Assembly: GCF_000004075.3 (NCBI RefSeq)
Contig: NC_026660.2
Coordinates: forward strand, 23,501,498 to 23,565,497
From: Cucumis sativus
Taxonomy: Eukaryota; Streptophyta; Magnoliopsida; Cucurbitales; Cucurbitaceae
Reading direction: 5' to 3'
DNA length: 64,000 nt
Positions 1-12,500 of the stretch are shown here, piece after piece (within the stretch, counting starts at the first letter, position 1; every line of letters starts with the position of its first letter). The translations under genes and the position numbers were made by a program. A model generated the notes under the pieces. The model saw only the letters and a list, made by a program, of their open reading frames with translations. It made no database searches and was not told the origin of the DNA.

Positions 1-779
1 ATCTGGATAATATGTAATCGAGCAAATCAGAAGATATAATAAATCTCTAAAGATTGGATTTTTGTCAAGACATCAAAAACTACTTATCTCATCAGTCTAA
101 CTTTTTGTTTACTTCTATTTTCAAAGAATTCATGATTATATGATGATATTTCATCAGTCCAATCAGGTAGTAGCAAAATGAACTAAACATGTTCATGTTG
201 AAAAATGGATAATAGCCAGTAAATTCAATCAAAACATATTGAAAATAAGAAAAGTTGAACACCAGTATGTCGGACGGGCCACTGACAATTAATCAAGTCA
301 ATAAAGGTAGCTAGCTCATATGAACCCTCTAAACTTCTCATGAGTTTTAATTTTTGAGCTACCTCTAAGTTTTTCATAGAGTTCTTTAAGATATCTCTAT
401 TTGAATGGGGTTAATTATGTGATATCTCACCTATGAGTCCTATTAAGGTTTTCCACATTTGAGCTCCCTAATGAGTTTTTATCAAATCTATTTGGCTAGA
501 TTGGTCTCTTAAGGTCATGGTGGCTATTGTTCGAACGAGGGTCCCATTAAGATTAGTCTACCATCTTCATACTCTATATCTATCCTTAAACAATTGACAG
601 ACTCTTGCATCAAGATGGAATATTCGCAAAAAATGCCAATGAAGCAAAATTACATTATTGCCCTCAACTAAAAACACATTTAAAGCACCATTAAGTATTT
701 GTCATTTGTCATTGAAAAACCAAACTGGTTCTCAAATGACACTATCATCCTGATTTAACATTCAACTCGTCCAATAGGT
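1..779. other. Left-edge spacer, no gene recognised
   Basis: AT-rich sequence with no open frame of note and no recognisable protein. The right part (about 600-780) lies beyond the 3' end of the copia relic that follows and may be its untranslated tail or LTR, but I could not define a terminal repeat. Confidence 0.5.
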
Positions 780-1200
780 ATTTAAACCTATAAACTGGAA
801 AAACCTTAGTTTAACATATCTGACAATTTGATCTCAACTATATATATGTGAACTTTTTTACTAGTTCAACATCTTTCTAAGCAACAACTTCCCTAAATAT
901 ATATATATAGTGAAACTTGACATCGATATGCTTAGACCGTTGGTAATGGTCAGATGGATTCTTCGCAAGAAGAATAAAGACACACTGACAATCACAACAG
1001 ATGATAGGAATAAACTCTTGTGGTAACAACTCACCAACAACTATCCTCTTCAACCACATATTGCCTCTTTCATTGTTTCACCAACAAAAATATACGTCGA
1101 CTCAATAAAAGATAAAACAACAACGGGTCGTAGAGCAACATTCTAATTAACCACGTTACCATATATAATGTAGCCTTGAGAGAGATCTTCTTTTATCAAG
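780..1200 (-). mobile_element. Ty1/copia retrotransposon relic (end of pol, RNase H region)
   Basis: The minus strand encodes the highly recognisable C-terminal end of a copia polyprotein: a piece resembling the family's KEAIWLKRIVGEL stretch, then LAKNPSDHYQRSKHIDVKFH, which matches the conserved 'AKNP..H.RSKHIDI.YHFIRE' block at the end of copia RNase H. The remnant is short, lacks the upstream gag, protease, integrase and reverse transcriptase parts, and carries several breaks. It is a fossil; no intact LTR pair was found around it. Its divergence suggests an old insertion. Its boundaries are approximate. Confidence 0.75.
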
Positions 1201-1523
1201 ATTTGTAGTATAATTCATATGTGAAGCCTTTGCTAACAATGTTGATTTAGCAATTCCAATGCTCCTTTCAAGGGTTTCACATATACCTAAACCTGCTTAA
1301 TCATAATGTGATCCTAGCATAACCCAAGCCAAGGTTATTACAAATCATCAAATACATATAATACTTTCCAACCTCGACAACCATAGACTTTCCACCAAAC
1401 ATACACATAACTAGTCGATTAACATAAAAACACGTGTATACTAGCAAGATCATCCGCATGTTAAAAGAAAATATATTCAATAAGTGGAAGCAACGTGGTT
1501 GGCCAACCCGGGGTGAAAACCAC

Positions 1524-1530
1524 TATATAT
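1524..1530 (+). promoter_or_regulatory. Probable TATA box of the GDSL lipase gene
   Basis: A TATATAT run lies about 65-70 bases upstream of the ATG at 1595, a normal distance for a plant gene with a short leader. TA runs are common in this AT-rich DNA, so the call rests on position. Confidence 0.4.
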
Positions 1531-1594
1531 TATTATATTGTGATGTAGCCATTATACTTCAACTTCAAGCATTGTATTTTGATCATAAGATAAT

Positions 1595-3803
1595 ATGGAG
1601 TACTCACAAAAGCTACTCTTTTCTCTCTTCACTGTCTTCCTTCTCTCAGGTACTACGTTGTTCTTTTTTTATTCTTTCCAATCTTTTCTTCAAGTTTTTC
1701 TCATTTTTTTTATTATCCTTCTCTTCGTTATTAATGTAGTGCATGTGGGTATTTGGTATCAGAGCAAGGATCAGGCGGTCACAATGATAATCTCCTCCGT
1801 GAATTCCAGCCAAAGAAGTTGTATGTGTTTGGAGACTCATATGTTGACACAGGAAACATCGGTATATCAAACTTCAGCTCTCGAAAGTTTCCTTATGGCA
1901 TAACCTTTCCCGGCAAACCTTCTGGCCGTTTCTCCGATGGCCGTGTTTTGACCGATTACGTAGGTAAAAACATGCAACTTGTTTGTTTGTGTTGTTGAAA
2001 AGTGAAAACAAATGCAGTGTTGGTAATTTTTTTAAAGACAAATATTTTGTTTTTCCTGATATTAGGAGGTTGAGTGTACCGTACACGTTGCAATAAAGTA
2101 GATTGGTAGTTCGACTTCGTTCAATCCATGAAAATGAGAAGCCATGACGTTTGAACCATAACTAATAAACATATTCATTTGTACTTTAACTCCCCTTTCC
2201 ACTCTTTATATAGTTACTGTTTTTCTCCTCTCTTTTTTATTATTTTCATTTTTCGGGATGGATAGTAATTACCAAGTGTCATTTTAGCAAATATAAATAT
2301 ATATATTTATATGCTTTTAATATTTTCAAGATAACAATTTGATGAGAATGGTAAGGAGGCTTCAACCTGCGTCTACTAATTAGTATCTTGTTAGAAAAAT
2401 CAAGATAATTATATTATTAAAAATAATGATAATTAATTACTCAAAGAATAAATAAACAGGAAAAAAGAACTTTACTAAAAAGAACTTAATAAATGGTTAA
2501 TCTAAACAAACATATATATGCATATGTGAACCATATTAGTTTTTCTAACTTCATTTTAACCTTCAAAATATGCTTTTAGTTTTTCCGACTTTAATTATTT
2601 CATTCGTATAAATTTATTTTTTTAAAAAAAATATAGAAGGATCTTCTAAGCATTTGTATAAATTAGATAACAAAATTATATATAAAAAAAAACTTGTAGA
2701 ATAAAATGCTTATTATCTTGTAAATTTCTAACAACGACTCCAATTTTGTGTACGTTCTTCTATTTACTTTTCTCATACGTTGAAGCCTAAGTGAAGTTAA
2801 AATTGTTATATGAATGATGCAGCAAGATATTTGGGTTTGAAGCCTCCTATCCCATTTCGAGTCTTCAAAGATTTAAAAAGAAGGCAAGGGAGGAAAAATA
2901 AGAATATAAATGGTGTGAATTTTGCTTATGGTGGAACTGGAGTGTTCAATACATCAGTTTCCTTCCCAAATATGACCACTCAAATTGACCTTTTCCACAA
3001 GTTTATTGACGAAACAGACATTCAATCCTCTATCGCTCTCGTCTCTGTTTCTGGCAATGACTACTCCTTTTATCTTGCTCGCAATGGCTCTCTCCAGGTC
3101 AGTTCTGTATAAGTTTTAAATTAAATAGGCCAGTATAACCAAATGCAAAAGTGAAAGTTGAAATTTAATTGAAATACAAACTAAAATCAACACAACCTCT
3201 CTTAATTTTTTTAATCAAAATTTACTTAATATATGCATGGTTTTAACTTATGGGGTTAAATAATAATTAACAATGCAGGGTTTCAAAGGATTCATGATTT
3301 CAGTGGTAGACCAAATAATGTGGAATTTGAAAAGAGTCCATAGCTTGGGAGTGAAGAAGGTAGTAGTGACAGGGTTAGCTCCATTGGGGTGTCTTCCTCA
3401 CTTTACAAATTCATCCTCATTTACTCAATGCAATTCAGATATAAACTCATTGGTCACATTTCACAACCTTTTGTTGAACCAATCTATTTCCAAACTTAAC
3501 AATAATAATGAAACTACCACCAAAAATAATACCAATTTCTTCATTCTTGATATGTATGCCTCCTTCATGTCCATTATTTTTGGGAACCCTAAACAAGGTG
3601 GTGAGAAGCCATTACTATTGAAGCCATGTTGTTTTGGAGTTAGTGATGGATTTTCATGTGGAAGTGTTGATGAAAAAGGGAACAAAAAGTTCAGTTTGTG
3701 TGAAGATCCTAAATCAGCTTTCTTTTGGGACTCTTTTCACCCCACACAACAAGGATGGTTTGCAGCCTTTTCTACTTTACAATCCATTCTTAAAAACCTT
3801 TAA
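1595..3803 (+). CDS. GDSL esterase/lipase (SGNH hydrolase, At5g03610 type)
   Basis: Four exons: 1595-1649, about 1763-1963, 2823-3097, 3279-3803, giving about 351 aa, the usual length for plant GDSL lipases. SGNH-fold hydrolases cleave ester bonds of lipids, cutin or acetylated sugars, mostly in the cell wall or apoplast. Seen: a hydrophobic signal peptide (residues 1-18, exon 1); block I LYVFGDSYVDTGN with the nucleophile Ser near residue 44; NFAYGGTGVFN with the oxyanion Gly; the GND block (VSVSGNDY); and the C-terminal WDSFHPTQQGW supplying catalytic Asp about 328 and His about 331. From memory the order and wording fit the Arabidopsis At5g03610 subgroup closely. The exon 2 acceptor is uncertain: 1763, 1769 and 1775 all keep the frame and change only two to four residues after the signal peptide. 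The substrate cannot be told from sequence. Confidence 0.93.
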
Positions 3804-4656
3804 ACCCTACTATAATAATTGTTGTAATTTCACTCATTATATCTATATATATATAGATATATATGTCTTCCCAAATTCTGCAGACATAATGCTTATAACC
3901 TCTTCTTTTTGTAATTCATTATTATGTTTCTAAATTGGCTAACTTAATTATGTATGTGTGGGATGTATTGAATGAAGGATTATCGATCCCAAATTATCAT
4001 AGGTTACATACGTTGTTGTTATTATAAGAACAATAACGACGTATGAAATAAACAGTAAAAGCAGTAATGATTAATGAGACAGAAGGGTTGAAAACTTTGT
4101 TTGGGATGAATGTTGAATAATGTCATGGAATATATATGGTGGAGATATAGTCGCTTTAGTATATATTGATCACATTCTACATTCTTTTTAGCTTGAAATA
4201 TGCACTCTTAATTTTTTTTCCTTTAAAATTAAAATAAAGGGTGTGAAAATTTTGAACCAACTATATTCATATTTAAATTTCTCTTTCAATCTACATGTGT
4301 CCAAATAAAAACGATAAAGTCTAATTCAAATTTATAATAATTTGTATAATTTAATGGATAAGTATAAGTACCATTTTAAAGTAAATAGAATAAATCTCTC
4401 AAAAAGCGAAAAGGTTGATTCTTTCTTACATCGACTATATCGTCCAAAAAAAAAAAATTGTTTCAAAGATCGATGGTTCAATTTTCCACGTTACAATAGT
4501 TAACTAAAAAGATATACATACACATGTTTGTAAATTATCTTAAAATCTGGTTGGAAACGAAGGAAGAAGCAATATGTATAATGATATATCAAAGAGGAGA
4601 GGCAAATTAACAAATAATAACCCAAGAAAAATATAATTGAATTAGATGAAGAATAA
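3804..4656. other. Convergent 3' flanks of GDSL and LysM genes
   Basis: Contains the 3' UTR of the GDSL gene on its left side and, at its right end, the 3' UTR of the minus-strand LysM gene. No further coding sequence was recognised. Confidence 0.5.
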
Positions 4657-4968
4657 CTAAGGTGTAAGAAAGGTGGGATATTTGAAAAAATGGTGAAAAG
4701 GAGTGATCTTGATAACCAAACCAGGAAAAACATCATCTGGATCATTAATATGAGGATTTTCTTCAACAATGAATGGATCTCCACATTTTTCACTGATGCT
4801 TTGCAAAGTTTCTCCTTCATGAACAACATATATCTCTTCACAATTGTAATGTAATAATTCACTGCTTTTGCAACACCATATTAAGCAACTCAATACCAAA
4901 ATTACCAAACTAACCACCTTTGCCTTTGACAACGATGATGATGACGACGATGATGATCTCTTCCCCAT
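4657..4968 (-). CDS. Small LysM-domain protein, secreted or membrane-anchored
   Basis: Single exon, 103 aa. The N-terminus is basic and then serine-rich (eight consecutive Ser after MGKR), followed by one hydrophobic segment at about residues 17-33 that could be a signal anchor or signal peptide, and one LysM domain at about residues 46-90 (IYVVHEGETLQSISEKC ... NPHINDPDDVFPGLVIKITP). The LysM landmarks are present: V-x-EGETLxSIS at the start, the N-P-x-I-x-D turn, and the V-x-PG-x-x-I-x-I end. Small one-LysM proteins of this layout are known in plants (Arabidopsis At5g62150-like, from memory). LysM modules bind N-acetylglucosamine glycans; this protein has no kinase or other signalling domain, so it cannot be a receptor kinase. 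Its real ligand is unknown. Confidence 0.87.
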   Translation of the reverse strand: MGKRSSSSSSSSLSKAKVVSLVILVLSCLIWCCKSSELLHYNCEEIYVVHEGETLQSISEKCGDPFIVEENPHINDPDDVFPGLVIKITPFHHFFKYPTFLTP

Positions 4969-5029
4969 TATATATATATATTACTTCTGTATGGAACTAA
5001 TTGGTTGTGTTTCTTAATGCTAATATGTG

Positions 5030-5037
5030 TTTATATA
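5030..5037 (-). promoter_or_regulatory. Probable TATA box of the LysM gene
   Basis: TATATAAA on the minus strand, about 62 bases upstream of the LysM start codon at 4968. The motif and spacing are good. Confidence 0.5.
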
Positions 5038-6813
5038 TATGCTGTGTGTATAAGAGAAATGAAGAAGGTTTTCAGAGAAGGGTTATAAAGGTAGTTGAAG
5101 TGGGTGAGGTTTTTTCTTGAGAGGAAGTTGAAAGGTTCCTTCAGTGAAGTAGTTGGATATATCAGTAAGCCCCTTATTGAAAGAGTAGAACAAAGAGTAG
5201 AAACTAAGTGTGGTTGGTTCAACTACTTTTGCTTAATTAAGTGCTACGGATTTCCCTTTCTGGCCTCAAATTTTCAAATGGTTTGATTGTATTAGTTTTA
5301 AAAACTTTCTTGACAAACTTTAGCCCTTCGAGTCATGTTTGAAGAGTCGGTATAAGTAACATGATTGTTGATACGTACTCCTTCCATTGAGATTAAAGAT
5401 TCATGGATATATTTTATTGTGGTTGTTTTTATGGTCTGAAATTAGGCATTTCTATGAGTTGATTTAACTTTGAGTGTCTTATTGTGTGTGTGGTTCATTA
5501 GGTGGTTGGAATTATGAAATCTATAAAATTTAACTCATACGTCTCATTTTTAGTTTGCAGAGTTTACATGAAAGTTTTAGCCATTCTTGTTTAAGTAATC
5601 CATTCATCATGTAACAGAAATCTACATTTGCTCATTTGAAACCACCATTTAACCTACCACACCTACATGTAAACCTCAAATATGATACTTTGTCCATATC
5701 AAATTTGAAATCAATGATTCATGAAATTAATTAAACAACTAGATCTGAAGTAATCTGCATATAATTATTTGAAAATTTTAATAACCAAACATTACAATCC
5801 CAAACCAAATTGCCCATCAATAATGCAGATAGAGGCATGTGAAATCTTAAACTAAATACACGAAATTTTAATCTAATAAGAGTTGGGACAAATTTCAATA
5901 TTTGAATATTGACAGAAATCGTTCTTAAATCTTAACACATACAACATCAGAGTTTAATTAACCAATTAAATTCATTTAGATTGGAAGGAAAGAAGCAGGA
6001 ATATCCTGAGATTAGCCTAAGAATTAGTTGTTAAGACCCAAATCCAATCCATGGATTTATTTTTATAATATGTAGTCCACATCAAATAGAGCTAAACCAT
6101 CGTTTTTGGATATGTTTTTTATTTCAAGTTTTAATTTGAACGCAAATCAAGCAAAGTCATTACATAAGAAAAATAATAATTTCATTCAGTAGTATAGAAT
6201 AATATAATTGTGATTAGTATTCAATCATAAGATTGAAAAAGAAGAAAATTGATGAAGAAACAAAGTTGAAGTTTCAAACATGGCCCCTCCCCCTATTATC
6301 AAGAGAGCTTTCTCCATCCTAAGAACTTTTCTAGCGACTGTTTCAACTCTCTGACTTCCTAACACACTATTGATAACAACCTCTCCTAACATATGGAGAA
6401 AAGTATAATATTTAAGAATATAAACCACACATCTAACAATCTAAATCGGTTTTCTGCATGGTCAAATAATCCATGAACTTAGCTACCATATACTAAGAAA
6501 TATTATAATACTAAACGACCAAATGTATACAGAATAACAACCTTGCTCGTCGTACAACTGTGTAATGAACTATAGTTGGCTTTTATATTAGTGCAGTAGG
6601 AGTAACAGTAAATATTTCTGGTAAATAACAGAATGTTTGTTCAAATATCCACAATAGAAAGTGGAGGTTGATCAAATTGAGATTTTAGTTATTTATATGC
6701 TTTTCCACTATCTGAAAATGAGAGTTCGAAAAGGGGAAGATAAGAAAAAAAAGGATCAGCAAACAAAGATTGCTTTGCTTGTGACATTTCATTAACAACT
6801 AAACATTCAACAC
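5038..6813. other. Spacer between LysM and URH1 genes
   Basis: Mostly AT-rich. The part at about 5050-5290 is less AT-rich and has a 63-codon open stretch with no ATG start, probably LysM promoter sequence. The minus-strand stretch near 6225-6428 is open but matches no family I know. The last 150 bases or so should be the URH1 3' UTR. Confidence 0.45.
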
Positions 6814-9524
6814 TCACGGTTTCTTCAATAGATCCTTAACGTATTTGGTGACTTCATCCACTTTGACAGTCCATGCTACAGAAACTGGGGAATAACCTGT
6901 CCAGGGATTGCTTCCATTCCATCTGCAAGATATATGAGAGAACAAAAGAAGGGATTATCAACTGAACAATTAGAAAACTGGAGAAACATTCAGCAAAATC
7001 ATGCGTAGCTCTGAACAATGAACATACTTTTTGATTCCTTGATCCATCAATGTATGACCTACACAGATTCCCTGAGTTTCAACTCTCACAACACCAGATT
7101 TGAATGTAAAGAGATCGGGGCGAACTAAAGCCACGAATGAAACAGGGTCGTGGAGGAAGATGCCTGGACACAAAATTTAGGATGGTCTTTGAAATGGGAT
7201 CTACAAGTTTAGGAACTTTTTGCTGTAAAAAAAATATGACTGCTAATTACCACAAACCCCATCCGACATGACATGCCAATCTCTGTAGAATTTGCACATG
7301 TCACATAAGACTTGAGCATGTTTTCCTTTGGATTCCCTTATTTCAAGGAGGTCGTCATCTGCAAACATAAAAATGATTGGCATCACATTGATGTTGCTTC
7401 TCAGTATGCTTAATTTTATTTTATAAGGCATGTGCAAATAGTGAGAATAATGGCAGGTCAGAGGCATCGCTGACAGTTTCTCACATCATTCGGGACAGAC
7501 AAACATGTGAAGCTTGATAAGGAAAACACTACCTGTAAGTTTAACTTGTGTGGTGATGTTTATCCCAATCACATCAATGTTTGCTCCAGAAGTGAATACA
7601 ACATCTGCTGCTTCTGGATCTCCATAGATCTGCAAGAGATTTCACAATTCATATCATGCCGTTTTGTCCAACTAATGAAATATTAACGGTAATCCCTGTG
7701 AAACAGATACGCATAACTGTTTGTTTTCACCACTTTCTCCCAACTGGTTCTAAAGTCAGCTCGGTTAACTTAGAAGAATGTGATGGACAATATTAGAAAC
7801 CTTGGGAACGGTTATTCTCAATAACAAAGAACCCATAGAACAAATTTTCAATTTCTTAACAAAATTTATTACAAGAAACAGATGGTGCTTTCAGAAGTAC
7901 AGAAGGGTCTGAAGGATTTTCCTCTAAAAGAGGTGAGACATAAGCCTCATTTTAATTTTAAAACATTATACAAATTCTGACTTTGAACGATCCAGTATCC
8001 CAAAACATAATAGTTATTTACGCCTCATAACTACTGTTTCTTTTCTTTTTACAGTAGCTTCATACGTTTTCGTAGAGGTGGAAACCTCTTATGGTCCAAA
8101 GAAGGTATAAGTCAAGTCAATGCTAAAAGTTAGAGCCATGCCTTGAGATGACCGTCAAAGCATAACCCTCAAAAGCCATTTGAGCATTGAAAATAGATTA
8201 TTGAATGGAAAATAACAACTCACATTTGCTTCAGCAGCAGGGCTTACATTCCCTAGAGCAAAGAAAGCACCACCAAGTATAACAATCCTTTTCACCTTGC
8301 TCGCAAAGGTAGAATCCATTTTGATTGCCTGATTGTAAAAATAGGAAAAACATACGTTTTTCAAACACAAGGAAAAAAGTATAAAAAAATCGCACGCAAT
8401 CAATCATAAATAATTACCATAGCCAAGTTTGTGAGAGGCCCAAGTGCAAGTATAGATACTTCACCGGGATGCTGAGAAACCGTCTTGACTAAAAATTCAG
8501 AAGCAGATTTTTCAATTTTCTTCGAACTTGGAGATGGTAGATTTAAATTCCCAAGTCCATCAGAACCATGTACAAAGTCAGCAATGTGGGGTGTTCCACC
8601 CTTTTCCACCAAAAAAAGCATAGTTAGTAAACCACACAAGGTCCCTGAAGGACACAAAAGTACCCAAAGTTAAGGGCTAGATATAAGAGATCAGAAAATT
8701 TACCTTCAGGGGTTCAGCACTACCTTCAGCCACAGGAACATCCGAACGGCCTGCCATCTCACACTATCTTTTTGAACATCAAAAGATTCATTGATCATGA
8801 ACACATTCCAAAACGAAAGAAAATCCAGTGAATATGAAATGGAGCATGCAATTGAAAAGAGGATCATCAGCCAAAACAATTGCATACCAGAAGCAAGGCA
8901 TTATTCGTCGCGTCTTCAATGAAGACATTGCCAAAAACTGTAGTTAGTCCTAAGATCTCCAACCCTGGACTTTGAAATGCCATGAAGATAGTCATGGCAT
9001 CATCTGTCAATCAAAGATAATTTAGAGTTAACTAGCACGCCAATGGTAAAACTTCCTAGAAATAGCCCAACAGTCCAAAAGTACATCCATCAGCTTTTTC
9101 TGAGATTCAATTCTAAGTTCATACAAAGATTCTACACAAATGCATATGTGTACACACATATATACAAGCAAATTTACATCCCAACAGCACAAATCCAGAG
9201 AAATTTAAGCCAATCCGCACAGAAGAAATCAGACCCTCCTTACAGATTTGCACAATAAATTTTAAAACTCTGGATCACAGGTGTTCAATTCATATCAGTC
9301 AGAGCCTAGTTGAGAAGAACAGACATTCAGACAAAACAAAATATAATAAAACAGTAACAAGATATGTGCCAAACGGACAAAAAACATAGAAAAAAAAAGA
9401 GAAGAGAATGCCCAGAAACAGGATTAAGAAGAAATTCACCGATTCCAGGATCGGTATCGATAATGAGCTTCTCCAGCTGGGGAGAAGAATTCAAAATGTC
9501 AGCTTCACCATTCAAATCCGCCAT
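6814..9524 (-). CDS. URH1: Uridine/inosine-type nucleoside N-ribohydrolase (URH1)
   Basis: Nine exons on the minus strand: 9440-9524, 8888-9003, 8704-8763, 8418-8600, 8224-8328, 7533-7629, 7251-7358, 7028-7163, 6814-6922. They join in frame to 332 aa (Arabidopsis URH1 is about 336, from memory). The enzyme hydrolyses ribonucleosides, chiefly uridine and also inosine or xanthosine, to base plus ribose in cytosolic purine and pyrimidine salvage. The defining nucleoside-hydrolase signature DTDPGIDDAM lies at residues 23-32; these Asp residues hold the catalytic Ca2+ and attack water. Further conserved blocks: ILALGPLTNLAM, IVILGGAF, NVSPAAEAN and FLHDPVSFVALVRPDLF, the last supplying the C-terminal Ca2+/ribose-binding Asp. 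All junctions are GT..AG. The start was chosen because the upstream in-frame ATG adds only four non-conserved residues and the family N-terminus is variable. Confidence 0.95.
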
Positions 9525-12500
9525 ATCTGGGACCAAAATTCAGAACTGAAACAAGAGTAAATATTGGGATAACGAAAGAAGCGAAATCAAATACGCATGT
9601 GCGCGTGACTATAAGAAAAAGAAAGGCACACGCACACACATAAAAATTGGAGATAATGGGGTGTAAACAAAATGGATTTTAGGGATATAAATAAAAAGAA
9701 TCAGTCAAGAAAGTGAAGAAGAAGAAGAAGAAGATGACGATGGATGAAGGAAACTGAGGTGGTTTCCGATTGTTTAGTGATAAAGAATATATAATAGAGA
9801 ATTGATTGGAGTGGGTTTTGGTTAGGTGGAAGATGACGATGAAAAAAGGCGGGCGAAGGATAGAGACAAACAGAAGGAGATTAACAATGGCGAAAATCGT
9901 AATCAAATTTCTGTTTGTGTGAGATCGAATAGAAGTATTTGGATCGGGAATTGCAATGAAAAGGGAACCCAAAAGCTACTTTTTCTGATTCTGCTTCTGC
10001 TCGTCTCCTTTTCAAAAATCTCCCTCTCTCTCGAATCTTGCTTTTTGTTAACGTCGAATTCTTAGTTCCTAAACACTCTCCAATCAAATTAACTTTCAAC
10101 TCCAGATTGAAGGTTTGAATCAAATTATAACTTAATTTAGGAACAATTACTCGAAAACAACATCTTCCTCTTTCTTTACATCAAATCCGTACAATATTAC
10201 ATTTCATAATTATTCCGATATCCCCAAAGTTACACTCATTTCCAATCAAACCAAATATACTTTTAATTAATTTTAAAAATTTAAGTATTCGATGACATTT
10301 CAATATAGCTCTTCAATACCATTTAAATATTTACCCACTATACCAAACTTTACTAAACTTTCAATAACCATATTTATTGATAGATAAAACCTTTATTTTA
10401 ATCGTACTCGTGTGTCATTCCATATCTTTCTAAGTCAAAAAAATAAATAAATAAAATGTTAGTCGAACTACTTCTAAAAGTCAAAATATATAAATGATGT
10501 TAGTAAGTAAATATATATAGCCACACAAGAAGCTACTTTGTCAAAATTATTCCAAACTCTATATGCACACATTAAAAGCCATTCAATTTTGGTGTCCAAC
10601 ACTATAGCAGTTGGCAAAATATGTAAATCATATACTTTGGTCTTAATTTGACCAATATATATTATGATGAATATTAAAAGAAATGCATGTGATCTATTAA
10701 TTTTAAACAATTTTACAAACCAACCACATTAATATAGTGACTTTTCATTTCTAAGTTTTTTTTAGAAATTGTTTCTTCCAAGGGGTTTGATGTGGAATAT
10801 CCTTCTTGTGGAATTATATTTCCTAAGAAACCAAAATAACTATATCGACATGTTATATGTGGACCTAGATAAGAGTATATATATTTGAATTCAACAAAAA
10901 TGAAGAATATGATTCTTTAATCTTTTAATTAATAACAAATATTTTAATCATTTTAAGTTATGTTCAAAAGGATAATAAATAAGAATATTAATGTTGGAGA
11001 AGACATCATTTAAAAAAAACAAATGGATAGACAATAATGATGATTAATATATATCGTAAAAGATTACTATTCAAATTATTCAACCACAAATTATAAAAAC
11101 AAATTAATGGAATTATTTACCTTATTGTTACTTAGACTTCTAGATATAAAATAAGTTTTTTAATTAATTTGTGATACCTTATTCAAGTTTAATTGATTAA
11201 AGCAATTTATTCAAGTTAGAAATTTATGATTCTCTTTTTTTGTTGGTAAAAAATAAAAATTGAATTGATATAAAAAGATATGAACAATTAATATTTTGTT
11301 GTCTCTCCCAATGGCATTATTATATGTTTAAATGTAAAATTTACATTTATTTCATTGACACATGAATCCTATGTTTAAACTAAAATAGTAACTATAAGTC
11401 TACTTCATTATCTAACCACAACTTAAAAATTGAATAATATCGATTGAAAAGTAATAATGGGAAGAGATAAAAATCGAACTTCAAAAATATATATATGGAA
11501 AATAAAAAATAGGAAATTTATCTCTTTACCAATATTCTTCTTTTTCGCTCTCTTTACCAACTTCTCTTTGTGATCGATCTTTACACCATTAATTGAGATT
11601 CATAAGTAATACATATGTACCGCAGTTTGATGAATTTTCGTGCCTTAATAATGAATTTCAATGTAAATATAAATATAAGTTTTAATAGACAAAGATAAAA
11701 GAAAGAACATTGTATATGTTGATTTAAGAATACATAAACTTAAAATATATATATATATGAAAAAGTTTTGGAATGTTACTTTCTCTACTCCAATTAATTT
11801 GAAAGAAAGGTCACATCACTGACTTTCTTGTTATAAAAGAGTCGTGGTAATTTGATTGAAAAGAAAGAAGAAAAAAAAGACAATATGAGAGAAGATTTGT
11901 ACGATTTAATTCTCTCTTTTATCCTATGAAATAAGAACGACTTAAAAGAAATTTAAAATTGTATATAGTTGTAAGAAGCATATCAACAAATTAAAAAATT
12001 ACAAACTGTTCGTTCAATTTATATTCAAAACTTGTATCGTGAACCACACACAAATAGTATACATATATATAGAAGAGGAGACACAAATATAATATATAGT
12101 TAGTCAATTTAAGAAAAAGACCCATGTAGAGTGTTACTTGTTTGTTTTTTATTATTAGTAATGACCTAAAAACTTGCGCAACTACCACCATCGAATGGAC
12201 CATTGAAACGTATTATAGTTGTAAAAGTTAGATCCAAATGACATACATACATGTATATATAGTTGTTGCAAAAAGAAACAATAAACCGTTATCTTTTCTT
12301 TTTCTTTTTTTCAAAAAAGAGAAAACAGAAGACGTGAATAGTTATCGCATCTTATAAGATAAAATATATCTTGGAAATAAAATTGCTTTATCTTTAGGAA
12401 TGATGGGTTGAGTTAAGGTATGAATTAGGTATTCTAAAAAACACCAATAACATGTGTTTACATTTGCATCGAATCATGAAGTGGCCACATGGGTTTTCTT

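Noticed and set aside
5059-5286. 63-codon open stretch upstream of the LysM gene, less AT-rich than flanks
   Set aside because: No ATG start in frame, no family resemblance, and it sits in the LysM promoter; probably non-coding.
6225-6428. Minus-strand 67-codon frame with IIGGGAMFET
   Set aside because: No recognisable domain and no splice-compatible neighbours; length is within chance for this DNA.
9826-10123. Overlapping frames on both strands near the URH1 leader
   Set aside because: They lie in the GC-richer URH1 leader/promoter and do not resemble any protein.
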